Under the pieces are notes generated by a model. It was given only the letters and a program-made list of their open reading frames with translations. It made no database searches and had not been told where the DNA came from. 15,494 nt of DNA from JBEIUO01 sp964549785 (GTDB lineage Bacteria > Planctomycetota > Phycisphaerae > Phycisphaerales > UBA1924): positions 1 through 15,494 of the forward strand of contig CAZJXA010000062.1 in assembly GCA_964549785.1 (NCBI GenBank). Reading direction: 5' to 3'. A program made the translations under genes and the position numbers. Positions 1 through 6,095 of the stretch are shown piece by piece (the stretch's first letter is position 1; the number at the start of each line of letters is the position of its first letter).

Positions 1-2
1 CG

Positions 3-1760
3 ATGCAAACCAACTTTGTCCCCGCCGATCTGGACGCGTCTCGTTTCGAGAACGTCGAGGGCTACCTCGACGCGCTCCTGGAACGACCGATCTCTTCGGT
101 GATGGATCTGGAAGCCTGGCTGCTTGATCGCGGCGAACTCGAAGCCGCCTGCTCCGAGGCCAAGGCCAACCTCTACATCAGCATGACCTGCGACACCGGG
201 AACGCCAAGGTCCAGGAGGCGTACGCGAAGTACATCCATGAGGTGGAACCCCGGCTCACGCCCGCGTGCTTTCGGCTGGATACCCGCTTCGTCGAGTTGG
301 TTTCAAAGTTCCCGTTGCCGGGAACCGGTTACGCCGTGCTCGACCGGGCCGTCCGCACCGATGTGGCGCTCTTCCGCGATGAGAACGTGCCTCTCGAAAC
401 CGAGTTGGCCTCGCTGGGGCAGGATTACGACCGGACCATCGGGGCGATGACGGTGGAGTTTGACGGAGAGGAACGCACCCTCCCGCACATGGCCCGCTAT
501 CAGGAGGGCACCGACCGGGCCGTACGAGAGAGAGCGTGGCGAACCGTGGCGGAACGGCGCGTGCATGAAATCGACACCATCAACGGCATCTTCGACCGCA
601 TGGTCGGGCTCCGCCACCGCATCGCCCGCAACGCCGGCTTCGAGAATTACGTCGGCTTCGCGTTCAAGGCCAAGCATCGCTTTGATTACGGCGTGGCCGA
701 GTGCGAGACGTTCCACGACGCGGTTGAGAAGGCCGTCGTGCCGCTGGCCCGCGGCCTCGAGGCACAGCGGGCCGCCAAACTGGGGGTGTCGCCACTGCGG
801 CCGTGGGATCTCTCGGTGGACGTGAAAGGCCGCCAACCGCTGCGGCCCTTCGAGGGCGGCGTCGACCTGATGCGCAAATCGATCGCCACCATGCACCGTC
901 TCGATCCCCGTCTCGCGGAGATGCTGGCTCAACTGGGTGACGGTTCGCAATCCGGCGGCTCGTCGAACGGCTCGTGCCTGGACCTGGACAGCCGCAAGGG
1001 CAAAGCCCCGGGCGGCTACCAGTACATGCGCGACCGCACGCGCCGGCCCTTCATTTTCATGAACAGCGCGGGGCTCCACCACGACGTCGAGACCATGGTT
1101 CACGAAGCCGGGCACGCCTTCCACTCGATCCTCTGCCGCGACCAGCCGCTCCTGGCCTATCGGCACAGCCCGATCGAGTTCGCGGAAGTCGCGAGCATGT
1201 CCATGGAATTGCTCACCATGAATCACTGGGGCCGGAACGAGCAGAACCGGAACGATGGTCGGCCGGTCTTCTACGAAAACCCGGACGACTTCGCCCGGGC
1301 AAAGCGCGACCAGGTGAAGCGCAGCGTCCTATTGCTTCCGTGGATCGCGACCATCGACGCGTTTCAGCACTGGATTTACACCCATCCCACCCATACGCGA
1401 TCCGAACGCGAGGCCGCTTGGTTGAAACTGGACGCCCGGTTCGGGAGTTCGGTTTCGTGGCTCGGGCTGGAGCGTTTTAAGCCGAACATTTGGCAGCGCC
1501 AGCCCCACCTCTTCGGGCACCCTTTTTATTACATCGAGTACGGGATCGCCCAACTGGGAGCCTTGCAGTTGTGGCTGATTTCGGTCGAAAAGGGCGAACG
1601 GGAGGCCGTCGAAAGGTATGTTGCGGCCCTGCAGTTGGGGGGCAGCAAACCGCTTCCGGAACTCTTTGCAGCAGCAGGCCTTGAGTTCAACTTCGGGGCC
1701 GACATGGTGCATCGAATCGTGGCCCGGGTGCAGGCGGAATTGGAACGATTGCCGGACTGA
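3..1760 (+). CDS. M3-family oligoendopeptidase (PepF-like zinc metallopeptidase)
   Basis: The 585-residue product should be a cytoplasmic zinc peptidase that cuts short peptides, since no signal peptide or membrane segment is visible. The zinc site is clear: HEAGH at residues 367-371 supplies two His ligands and the catalytic Glu368, and Glu395 in FAEVASMSMEL is the expected third ligand of the M3 family. The N-terminal two thirds is the usual mostly helical part. Near residues 515-525, HPFYYIEYGIAQLGALQ matches the conserved C-terminal segment of this family. Length is normal for PepF-type enzymes. The ATG lies two bases from the window edge, so its ribosome-binding site cannot be seen and a start further upstream is possible. 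The reading frame is intact to the TGA. Family assignment is firm; substrate specificity is not known. Confidence 0.93.
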   Translation: MQTNFVPADLDASRFENVEGYLDALLERPISSVMDLEAWLLDRGELEAACSEAKANLYISMTCDTGNAKVQEAYAKYIHEVEPRLTPACFRLDTRFVELVSKFPLPGTGYAVLDRAVRTDVALFRDENVPLETELASLGQDYDRTIGAMTVEFDGEERTLPHMARYQEGTDRAVRERAWRTVAERRVHEIDTINGIFDRMVGLRHRIARNAGFENYVGFAFKAKHRFDYGVAECETFHDAVEKAVVPLARGLEAQRAAKLGVSPLRPWDLSVDVKGRQPLRPFEGGVDLMRKSIATMHRLDPRLAEMLAQLGDGSQSGGSSNGSCLDLDSRKGKAPGGYQYMRDRTRRPFIFMNSAGLHHDVETMVHEAGHAFHSILCRDQPLLAYRHSPIEFAEVASMSMELLTMNHWGRNEQNRNDGRPVFYENPDDFARAKRDQVKRSVLLLPWIATIDAFQHWIYTHPTHTRSEREAAWLKLDARFGSSVSWLGLERFKPNIWQRQPHLFGHPFYYIEYGIAQLGALQLWLISVEKGEREAVERYVAALQLGGSKPLPELFAAAGLEFNFGADMVHRIVARVQAELERLPD

Positions 1761-1781
1761 AGCGTCTACGAACGGCCCCGT

Positions 1782-1800
1782 GGCGGCAATTTCTGCCGCT
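1782..1800 (+). terminator. Hairpin just after the M3 peptidase, possible transcript end
   Basis: A perfect 6-bp stem, GCGGCA (1783-1788) with TGCCGC (1794-1799), closes a 5-base loop and can add an outer G-T pair. It begins about 20 bases after the peptidase stop. No T-run follows, so it is not a classical intrinsic terminator. It could be a 3'-end stabilising hairpin or chance. Confidence 0.3.
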
Positions 1801-1848
1801 CGCGACCGTTGGACTTCGTCGTGCCATCAGATTCCTTGAACATATCCC

Positions 1849-1877
1849 TTGACAGTTGGGCCCGGATCCGTCACAAT
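1849..1877 (+). promoter_or_regulatory. Sigma70-like promoter, upstream member of a tandem pair
   Basis: A perfect TTGACA -35 (1849-1854) is followed after exactly 17 bases by CACAAT (1872-1877), which matches 4 of 6 positions of the -10 consensus. Transcription would start near 1884, right at a 5-bp hairpin (CGGCG 1885-1889 with CGCCG 1895-1899). No gene start follows on this strand until 4368, and a strong terminator sits at 2117-2165. The likely product is therefore a non-coding RNA of about 280 bases. Confidence 0.5.
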
Positions 1878-2024
1878 GGGAGTACGGCGCTTCTCGCCGC
1901 ACGGGTTGGTCCCGGCCGTTCTGGCTTTGAGGGAAAACCTACGCAGGCTCGCGGGGGTTCACTCTCGGATGCCAGCAAACGGAATTCTGGTTCTCATTTG
2001 TTGGAAAAAGCGGGGCTCGACTGC

Positions 2025-2040
2025 AACCTCAAATGAGGTT
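2025..2040. repeat. Perfect palindrome AACCTC-AAAT-GAGGTT overlapping a -35 box
   Basis: Two perfect 6-base arms flank a 4-base centre that is itself AT-rich. The last two bases of the right arm are the first two of the TTGACG -35 element at 2039-2044. That placement is what a repressor or activator operator would have. It could instead form a small hairpin within a longer transcript from the upstream promoter. The binding protein is unknown. Confidence 0.5.
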
Positions 2041-2067
2041 GACGTGTATCCGTCTCGGACATATCTC
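2039..2067 (+). promoter_or_regulatory. Sigma70-like promoter, downstream member of a tandem pair
   Basis: TTGACG (2039-2044, 5 of 6 matches) and TATCTC (2062-2067, 3 of 6 matches) are separated by 17 bases. The predicted start, near 2073, is the first base of a long stem-loop. The -10 is weak, so this call relies on spacing, on the palindrome at its -35, and on the structured RNA and terminator directly downstream. Confidence 0.4.
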
Positions 2068-2072
2068 TCCTC

Positions 2073-2165
2073 GCCCGGCACCGATGTGAACCCCATTTGG
2101 TGACGGGCTGAACCCGGCGACCGTTCGCAGACTAAACCCCGTTTGCGAGCGGTCGCTTCTTTTTT
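2073..2165 (+). ncRNA. Candidate structured small RNA (two stem-loops), unknown family
   Basis: The first stem-loop spans 2073-2108: GCCCG pairs with CGGGC, then CACC with GGTG, then ATG with CAT, separated by small mismatches and closing a 7-base loop. A short linker leads into the terminator hairpin (2117-2156) and its T-run. A promoter-like pair lies immediately upstream. No convincing ORF covers the region: a 75-codon frame starting at ATG 1876 would begin upstream of the predicted start of the longer transcript and has mixed codon use. I do not recognise it as tmRNA, RNase P RNA, SRP RNA, 6S RNA or a common riboswitch. If the upstream promoter is used, the RNA would instead run from about 1884 to 2165. 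Expression is inferred, not shown. Confidence 0.45.
2117..2165 (+). terminator. Strong rho-independent terminator
   Basis: A 13-base-pair stem (2117-2129 with 2144-2156) pairs perfectly except for one G-U wobble, with a 14-base loop. It is followed directly by TTCTTTTTT (2157-2165). The complementary strand has no T-run after the hairpin, so it acts on + strand transcripts only. It lies over 350 bases past the peptidase stop, which is too far for that gene's natural end and suggests an independent transcript here. It would also stop + strand transcription from running antisense into the pseudopilin gene at 2337-3416. Confidence 0.85.
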
Positions 2166-2336
2166 GGATGTTCGGCAATCGGCCGGACAGAAGTCGGCGA
2201 CCCTGAGCGAGCGGCCGGATGGTTGGCTATTGGAGCGCTGCGGGGTGTGCCCGGGGAAGCCGTCGCACGGACCCGGGAGTCAGCATCAGGATTTTCCGAC
2301 TTCGTCCCGAAATGGAAACCCAGTCTGCCGCCCTGA

Positions 2337-3416
2337 TTATCGCCGCGGGCGAAAGGTGTAGACCCCGGTCGTACGGTTGGTGTTCTCGTCCGCAAAGTTG
2401 TCCCAGTGCCGCATGTTTCGGAGTTCTTCGATCTTCATACGGCGGGCGCTGGCGTCGAGCCGGGTCGCGGCGGTGGTTCCAAAGTACCGGGGATTGAGGT
2501 ATCCCCACGTGCCCGGCGAGCGTCCCCGAACGAAGGTGGTGGGGGCCGAAGGCTGCCAGCCGTTGACGAGGGGGAGGTAGCTGGTCCCGTGGTCGGGATC
2601 ACTCGACGGAACCATCGCGGGGGGCATCACCTTGTAGAAACCGTCGCGAACTGCGGAGAGCAGGGGCGAATCGGCAGCGGTTCGCCCGTTGTCGTGATAG
2701 CTTGTTCCCGAGACGTCCTTGGCCCGGGCGCCCGCGAAGGTGATGAATTCGGAAGGGAAACGGACGTCGACCGACTTGTCCACATAGAACATGCCGCCGG
2801 AGCCGTAGGGATTCTCGCCGCCGAGCAGGCTGTCGAATCCGCACTTGGTCCGCCCGTGCTTCTGAAACGCCGCGTGGTTGCTGTCGCCACCGAAGAAGAC
2901 GGTGTTCATGCCGAACGAAGGATGCGTGGCCACGGCGCCGACGAACGATGTGTCCGGATAACTCGCCAGGTTGCCGGCCTCGGCCGTGCGTCCGGCATCA
3001 CCCCGGTTGCGGAACAACTGATAGTCATTACGGTTCGTGACCATCACGTCGGGGATCGGCAGGGCCGCATAGCCCGCGAGGCGCCACGTCCAAGGCCTCA
3101 TGGCTTCCCGCGTGATCCGGGCGGTGCGGTCGTTGGGATCAGGCGGGTACATGCTTTTGTCGCATACCTGCCACCAGATCCAGCTCTTGGGGATGCGGCC
3201 GGGGACGATTTCGTCCCTGAAATCCGCCGAGTACGTCGCGTTGGCCTTCGCCAACTGGCTAATCGCTGACAACTCCTTGACCGAGCGCCCCGTCTCACGA
3301 GCCTTGCCCAAGCCGGGCAGCAGGATTCCAATCAGGAGCGCGATGACCGCGATCACCACGAGCAATTCAATGAGCGTGAATCCGCCATCACGACAACCAT
3401 GGTTACGAATCCGCAT
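2337..3416 (-). CDS. Pseudopilin (prepilin-type N-terminal cleavage/methylation protein)
   Basis: This 359-residue protein carries a type IV pilin/type II secretion leader. Residues 1-12 end in Gly12, and GFTLIELLVVIA follows, so prepilin peptidase should cut between Gly12 and Phe13. Glu17 is the mature Glu5. Residues 13-36 form the hydrophobic helix that anchors and assembles pilins. The rest is a soluble domain of the kind found in planctomycete pseudopilins. The frame is open back to 3554, but I start at 3416 because the leader then has normal length and GGAG lies 6 bases upstream. A weak promoter (3526-3554) and a palindrome (3487-3507) precede it. It lies downstream of the HIT gene on the same strand, 224 bases away, so probably has its own transcript. 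Its exact pilus or secretion role is unknown. Confidence 0.88.
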   Translation of the reverse strand: MRIRNHGCRDGGFTLIELLVVIAVIALLIGILLPGLGKARETGRSVKELSAISQLAKANATYSADFRDEIVPGRIPKSWIWWQVCDKSMYPPDPNDRTARITREAMRPWTWRLAGYAALPIPDVMVTNRNDYQLFRNRGDAGRTAEAGNLASYPDTSFVGAVATHPSFGMNTVFFGGDSNHAAFQKHGRTKCGFDSLLGGENPYGSGGMFYVDKSVDVRFPSEFITFAGARAKDVSGTSYHDNGRTAADSPLLSAVRDGFYKVMPPAMVPSSDPDHGTSYLPLVNGWQPSAPTTFVRGRSPGTWGYLNPRYFGTTAATRLDASARRMKIEELRNMRHWDNFADENTNRTTGVYTFRPRR

Positions 3417-3486
3417 GTTCGGCTCCACTCCGCCAGAATCTTCGGCTGTCAACCAACGGCTCAGCAGGACCAACGACTCGACCCCG

Positions 3487-3507
3487 GAACGCCCGGAACG
3501 GGCGTTC
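3487..3507. repeat. Perfect 8-bp inverted repeat in the pseudopilin leader
   Basis: GAACGCCC (3487-3494) and GGGCGTTC (3500-3507) are exact reverse complements around a 5-base centre. The site is about 70 bases upstream of the pseudopilin start and downstream of its putative promoter. It could be an operator or a hairpin in the 5' untranslated RNA. No T-run follows on either strand, so it is not an intrinsic terminator. Confidence 0.45.
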
Positions 3508-3525
3508 AGAAGGGGGTCCGAGATC

Positions 3526-3554
3526 AGAATATCGAGCCGGCGGCCATACCGCAA
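3526..3554 (-). promoter_or_regulatory. Weak sigma70-like promoter for the pseudopilin
   Basis: On the minus strand TTGCGG (3549-3554) and TATTCT (3526-3531, 4 of 6 matches) are separated by 17 bases, about 110 bases upstream of the start codon at 3416. The -35 matches only its TTG. The position is sensible but the boxes are poor. Confidence 0.3.
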
Positions 3555-3640
3555 GTGAAAAATGGATTATTTCCGGTATGCCGTCCTGACTTGCCGCCGC
3601 CGCGCAGCCGGTCGCCAGACGCCGCGCCACCGACGGTCGC

Positions 3641-4090
3641 TCACCCCTCCTGCGCGTGCTCCCGGAGGAAGAGCCCGATCCGCCCCGCGAGTTCCGCGCG
3701 TGCTGAGACGTCGAGCGTGCCGCGGAGTCGATCGGCGCTCCACCCCCACACGGGCGACTTGGGGTCGGGGTCGTCCGCGTGCCGCGGAATCAGGTGCCAG
3801 TGGATGTGGGGGACGACGTTGCCCAGGCACTCATAATTGATGCGGACCGGGCCAAAGAGGCGACGCTGGGCCGCGGCCACCGCCGCCACGTCCTCCCACA
3901 ACGCGGCCTGACGCGACCGGCTCAACTCAGCCACATGTTCCACATGCTCCTTCAGCACCACCACGCACCACCCCAAACATCCCTGATTTTCCCCAAGCAC
4001 GCAGATTGATTCAGCCAACTCTGCGATCCACCCGCCCGCCGCCCCGCCCGCGGCGGCTACCCCGCACAACCGGCACTCGTCATCATCCAT
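3641..4090 (-). CDS. HIT-family nucleotide hydrolase (Ap4A hydrolase-like)
   Basis: The 149-residue protein has the histidine-triad signature PHIHWHLIPRH, with His95, His97 and His99. In this family the middle His attacks the alpha-phosphate of a nucleotide such as a dinucleoside polyphosphate or AMP-lysine. An N-terminal CRLC pair (Cys6, Cys9) resembles the zinc-binding half found in several HIT proteins. LLxV-like strands and the NYECLGN segment before the triad fit the fold. No signal peptide is present, so it is cytoplasmic. The ATG at 4090 is supported by GGAGG 4 bases upstream on the minus strand. The family is certain; the natural substrate is not. Confidence 0.93.
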   Translation of the reverse strand: MDDDECRLCGVAAAGGAAGGWIAELAESICVLGENQGCLGWCVVVLKEHVEHVAELSRSRQAALWEDVAAVAAAQRRLFGPVRINYECLGNVVPHIHWHLIPRHADDPDPKSPVWGWSADRLRGTLDVSARAELAGRIGLFLREHAQEG

Positions 4091-4281
4091 GGAACCTCCA
4101 AGACGCTTGCCACCCTCGCCGCTTCAGTCTGGGAAGCCTGGCCCGTCAGTCGCCAGCGACGATAGCCCCTGCACCGCGAAGCGCCTTTATCGAAACGCCC
4201 TTTCCAAAGGCCTGAAGTCTTCGACCGCTCACAAATTCATCGCGGGAGACGCCGTTGGCAGCGTGGACCTCGGTTCACGCT

Positions 4282-4311
4282 TCATCAAGAATCGATGAGA
4301 AATCCCTCATC
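4282..4311. repeat. Three-arm inverted repeat (TCATC / GATGAG / CTCATC)
   Basis: TCATC (4282-4286) can pair with GATGA (4294-4298), and GATGAG (4294-4299) can pair instead with CTCATC (4306-4311) over a 6-base loop. The two hairpins share the middle arm, so they exclude each other. The site is about 57 bases upstream of the gene at 4368. It could be an operator with three half-sites or a leader RNA switch. The rest of the 4091-4367 interval shows no gene. Confidence 0.35.
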
Positions 4312-4367
4312 TGACGACTGTTCTTAGGATTGCTCTGGCGACATCGAAATCGTGAGGCAGGCTACTC

Positions 4368-4453
4368 ATGATGCGTTATACCTTGCCAATCCATGTCGCC
4401 ACCGCGGCGTTCGCCCTTTCCGCCACCCTTGCTCCCGGGCAAGGTGCGCCCAG
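4368..4453 (+). CDS. N-terminus of an exported protein (signal peptide), cut by assembly gap
   Basis: Only 28 codons are visible before the N-run. They encode a typical signal peptide: a short basic start (MMRYT), then a hydrophobic Ala/Leu stretch, then a small-residue region ending near PGQGAP. A second ATG at 4371 is equally usable. An AGG-rich stretch lies about 7 bases upstream. The most economical reading is that this is the beginning of the gene whose C-terminus lies at 4554-4686. The two pieces are in different frames across the nominal 100 N, which means nothing because the gap length is a placeholder. Confidence 0.6.
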
Positions 4454-4553
4454 NNNNNNNNNNNNNNNNNNNNNNNNNNNNNNNNNNNNNNNNNNNNNNN
4501 NNNNNNNNNNNNNNNNNNNNNNNNNNNNNNNNNNNNNNNNNNNNNNNNNNNNN
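4454..4553. other. Assembly gap, exactly 100 N
   Basis: The run is exactly 100 N, the customary filler for a gap of unknown size. Reading frames that pass through it are artefacts. Confidence 0.97.
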
Positions 4554-4686
4554 CGACGGTCAAACAATCGTTGGAACCTATTCCACGGGCGTAAATTCAG
4601 CACGTCCCTTCATTGCCACGATCCCGGTGTCGGCATCCGCTTCCATCCTGCTTGTTGGCCGCGTGTTTCTTCGTCGCCGGCGCTGA
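4554..4686 (+). CDS. C-terminus of a HAF-like, PEP-CTERM-like surface protein
   Basis: The 43 codons after the gap encode DGQTIVGTYSTG followed by PFIATIPV, then a hydrophobic stretch (SASASILLVGRVFL) and RRRR before the TGA. The first part resembles a HAF-type extracellular repeat (the pattern D-G-x-x-V-V-G followed by an aromatic/Ile-Ala ending). The end has the layout of a PEP-CTERM sorting signal: a Pro-containing motif, one membrane helix and a basic cluster. The Pro-Glu-Pro core is degenerate (IPVSAS). Such tails hold exported proteins in the membrane for exosortase processing. The next gene starts 50 bases later. HAF similarity is judged by eye on one repeat only. Confidence 0.6.
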
Positions 4687-4736
4687 AGCGCGGGCGAACT
4701 TTCGTTCGAACAACTCTTTTCAGGAATTGATCGGTC

Positions 4737-5102
4737 ATGATAAAACCGCAACTGGCAATGCCCATTATCGGGCTGGGGTTATCTACCGCGCTCTCAGCGG
4801 AGCAGACGACACAGCCTAATTACCTCCTCTGGAATGAACAGCCGGCCGGGACGGCTGCCACTCCTCAATTCACCGCGATGGCCAGAATTGATGCGCGCAG
4901 CACAACCCCGGCCCAGGCAGCGTCAGCGCTGTATACGGAACTTACCGCTCGACCGCGTCCGGCGGGACATCTCTCGATCGTGCTCCAGAACTTTGGTGGA
5001 ACGCCGCGGCGGTTGCCAATCTCTTCTTCGTCGATCCCCTCATCCCGCTTGACACGCGTACTCGTTTCGGTTACACTAATGCGTGTGCCGGACGGCGTGT
5101 AG
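4737..5102 (+). CDS. Unrecognised exported protein, probably frameshifted near 4990
   Basis: The frame as read gives 121 residues. The N-terminus looks like a signal peptide (MIKPQLAMPIIGLGLSTALSA, with cleavage after ALSA). Residues 22-85 look like ordinary protein, for example TTPAQAASALYTELTARP. After residue about 86 the sequence becomes Ser/Arg-rich and unlike protein (TPRRLPISSSS). In the -1 frame the DNA from 4991 instead reads LWWNAAAVANLFFVDPLIPL and stays open, with GC-rich third positions, to a TAG at 5141-5143. The likely intact gene is therefore 4737-5143 with one base lost or two gained near 4985-4995. I do not recognise the family. An AGGAA 11 bases upstream may be its ribosome site. 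Confidence 0.55.
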   Translation: MIKPQLAMPIIGLGLSTALSAEQTTQPNYLLWNEQPAGTAATPQFTAMARIDARSTTPAQAASALYTELTARPRPAGHLSIVLQNFGGTPRRLPISSSSIPSSRLTRVLVSVTLMRVPDGV

Positions 5103-5166
5103 CGACTCTCCGTGCCGCGGAATTAATTCACAAAGGTCCATAGTTCGCCGCACTGAGTGAGCGTTC

Positions 5167-5469
5167 ATGTTCATGAGAACTCAAGTCGTTCGTCCGATGC
5201 GGCTCATTGTGGTAAGCCTTGCTTGGGCGGCAATCACCCTCTCGGCAGCGCAAACCGGCAATAATTCTCCGCCCGGTTCTGGCACGCCCGGTTGGAAGTA
5301 CGGCGGTAACAACTGCGGCTGTTTCGTCAGGTGCAATCAAACGACCGCGCAATGCAACGCGTGCTGCGCCGCAGCGCTCACGCCGCCCGGGCCCCTCACA
5401 CCAGCACAGGTGACTAACTGCACCCTTTTCTGCGCTCAGATGGGCCAACCCTGCGGCGGATGTCCGTGA
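5167..5469 (+). CDS. Small Cys-rich secreted protein, unknown family
   Basis: This 100-residue protein has a clear signal peptide (basic start, hydrophobic core IVVSLAWAAITL, cleavage expected after SAA near residue 28). The mature part of about 72 residues contains ten cysteines, arranged as CGC, single Cys, single Cys, CC, then C, C, C and a final C in CGGCP. An even number of Cys in an exported protein suggests disulfide bonds; metal binding is the alternative. ATGs at 5173 and 5197 are also possible starts; the first keeps a normal basic N-region. Its stop overlaps the start of the next gene by 10 bases, so the two are probably translationally coupled. No function can be assigned. Confidence 0.7.
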   Translation: MFMRTQVVRPMRLIVVSLAWAAITLSAAQTGNNSPPGSGTPGWKYGGNNCGCFVRCNQTTAQCNACCAAALTPPGPLTPAQVTNCTLFCAQMGQPCGGCP

Positions 5470-6095
5470 AATCCATCTCGGTCGGCATCGCAACCGCCCC
5501 ACTCGTCCTGATCGTCGTCGTCGGATCTTGGTTCTGGTTTGGCAGCGATGAGGCGGCTTCCGATCAACCGCACATTGCCCGCAACCCCGCTTGGGTCGCG
5601 CCGCCCCCGACATGGGCCCCCGGTGCCGCCTATTCCACTCAACACAACCAGGACATGCACGTTCTCTGGAACGAGTTGCGACAAGTCGAGCACTGGAGCG
5701 ACACCGATGTTACCTTCTTGGAATATTGCCTTTCAGATCCCCCCCTCTTCCGCGGAACCGACTACAGCGACGCGGATATCGCGGAAATTCAAAAAGCCAA
5801 TCGCTACATGAACGCGGCGTCGATCCTCGCCGAACACGTTCAGATCGGCGGGACGATCGATCCGGCGTCGATTTCTGGCTTGAAGGCCCTTCTCGTCGAA
5901 CGCCTCTCAAGTCCCGCGAGTGCCGTCCGTGGCTACGCGGTGCTGGCGATGGTCGCCGTCGATGGCTTCGGGGACCCCGCCTTGATGACCGCGCTGGAGC
6001 GAATGGGTGACGCCGACCCGGATGTTTACGTCCGCAGCGTGACCAAGGTGCAATTCGAGAATGCCGCCCGCCGCCGCGACGGGCGTTCGCGGTGA
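5460..6095 (+). CDS. Membrane-anchored HEAT-repeat-like protein
   Basis: The 211-residue product has one N-terminal membrane segment (about residues 9-27, ending in GSWFWFG), so the rest should face the periplasm or outside. A Pro-rich stretch (residues 42-54) links it to a helical domain. Residues about 145-200 look like a HEAT repeat pair: helices with SPASAVRGYAVLAMVA followed by DADPDVYVRSVTKVQF. Such repeats usually bind other proteins. Its ATG lies inside the end of the Cys-rich gene (10-base overlap) and its TGA shares one base with the next ATG, so the three genes form one translational unit. The specific partner is unknown; the downstream pseudopilin is the natural candidate. Confidence 0.72.
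   Translation: MSVKSISVGIATAPLVLIVVVGSWFWFGSDEAASDQPHIARNPAWVAPPPTWAPGAAYSTQHNQDMHVLWNELRQVEHWSDTDVTFLEYCLSDPPLFRGTDYSDADIAEIQKANRYMNAASILAEHVQIGGTIDPASISGLKALLVERLSSPASAVRGYAVLAMVAVDGFGDPALMTALERMGDADPDVYVRSVTKVQFENAARRRDGRSR

Noticed and set aside
303..1226. 307-codon frame antisense to the M3 peptidase
   Set aside because: It is a shadow of a firmly identified gene with all catalytic motifs. High GC gives long antisense frames, and its product is low-complexity and unrecognisable.
1849..2103. 84-codon + strand frame in the intergenic region
   Set aside because: Its TTG start is the -35 box itself, codon use is mixed, and the product resembles no protein. Promoter, stem-loop and terminator features explain the region better.
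2250..2277. CCCGGG pair with nested CCG/CGG as terminator of the first pseudopilin
   Set aside because: The outer hexamers are self-palindromic and common in GC-rich DNA, and no T-run follows on the minus strand.
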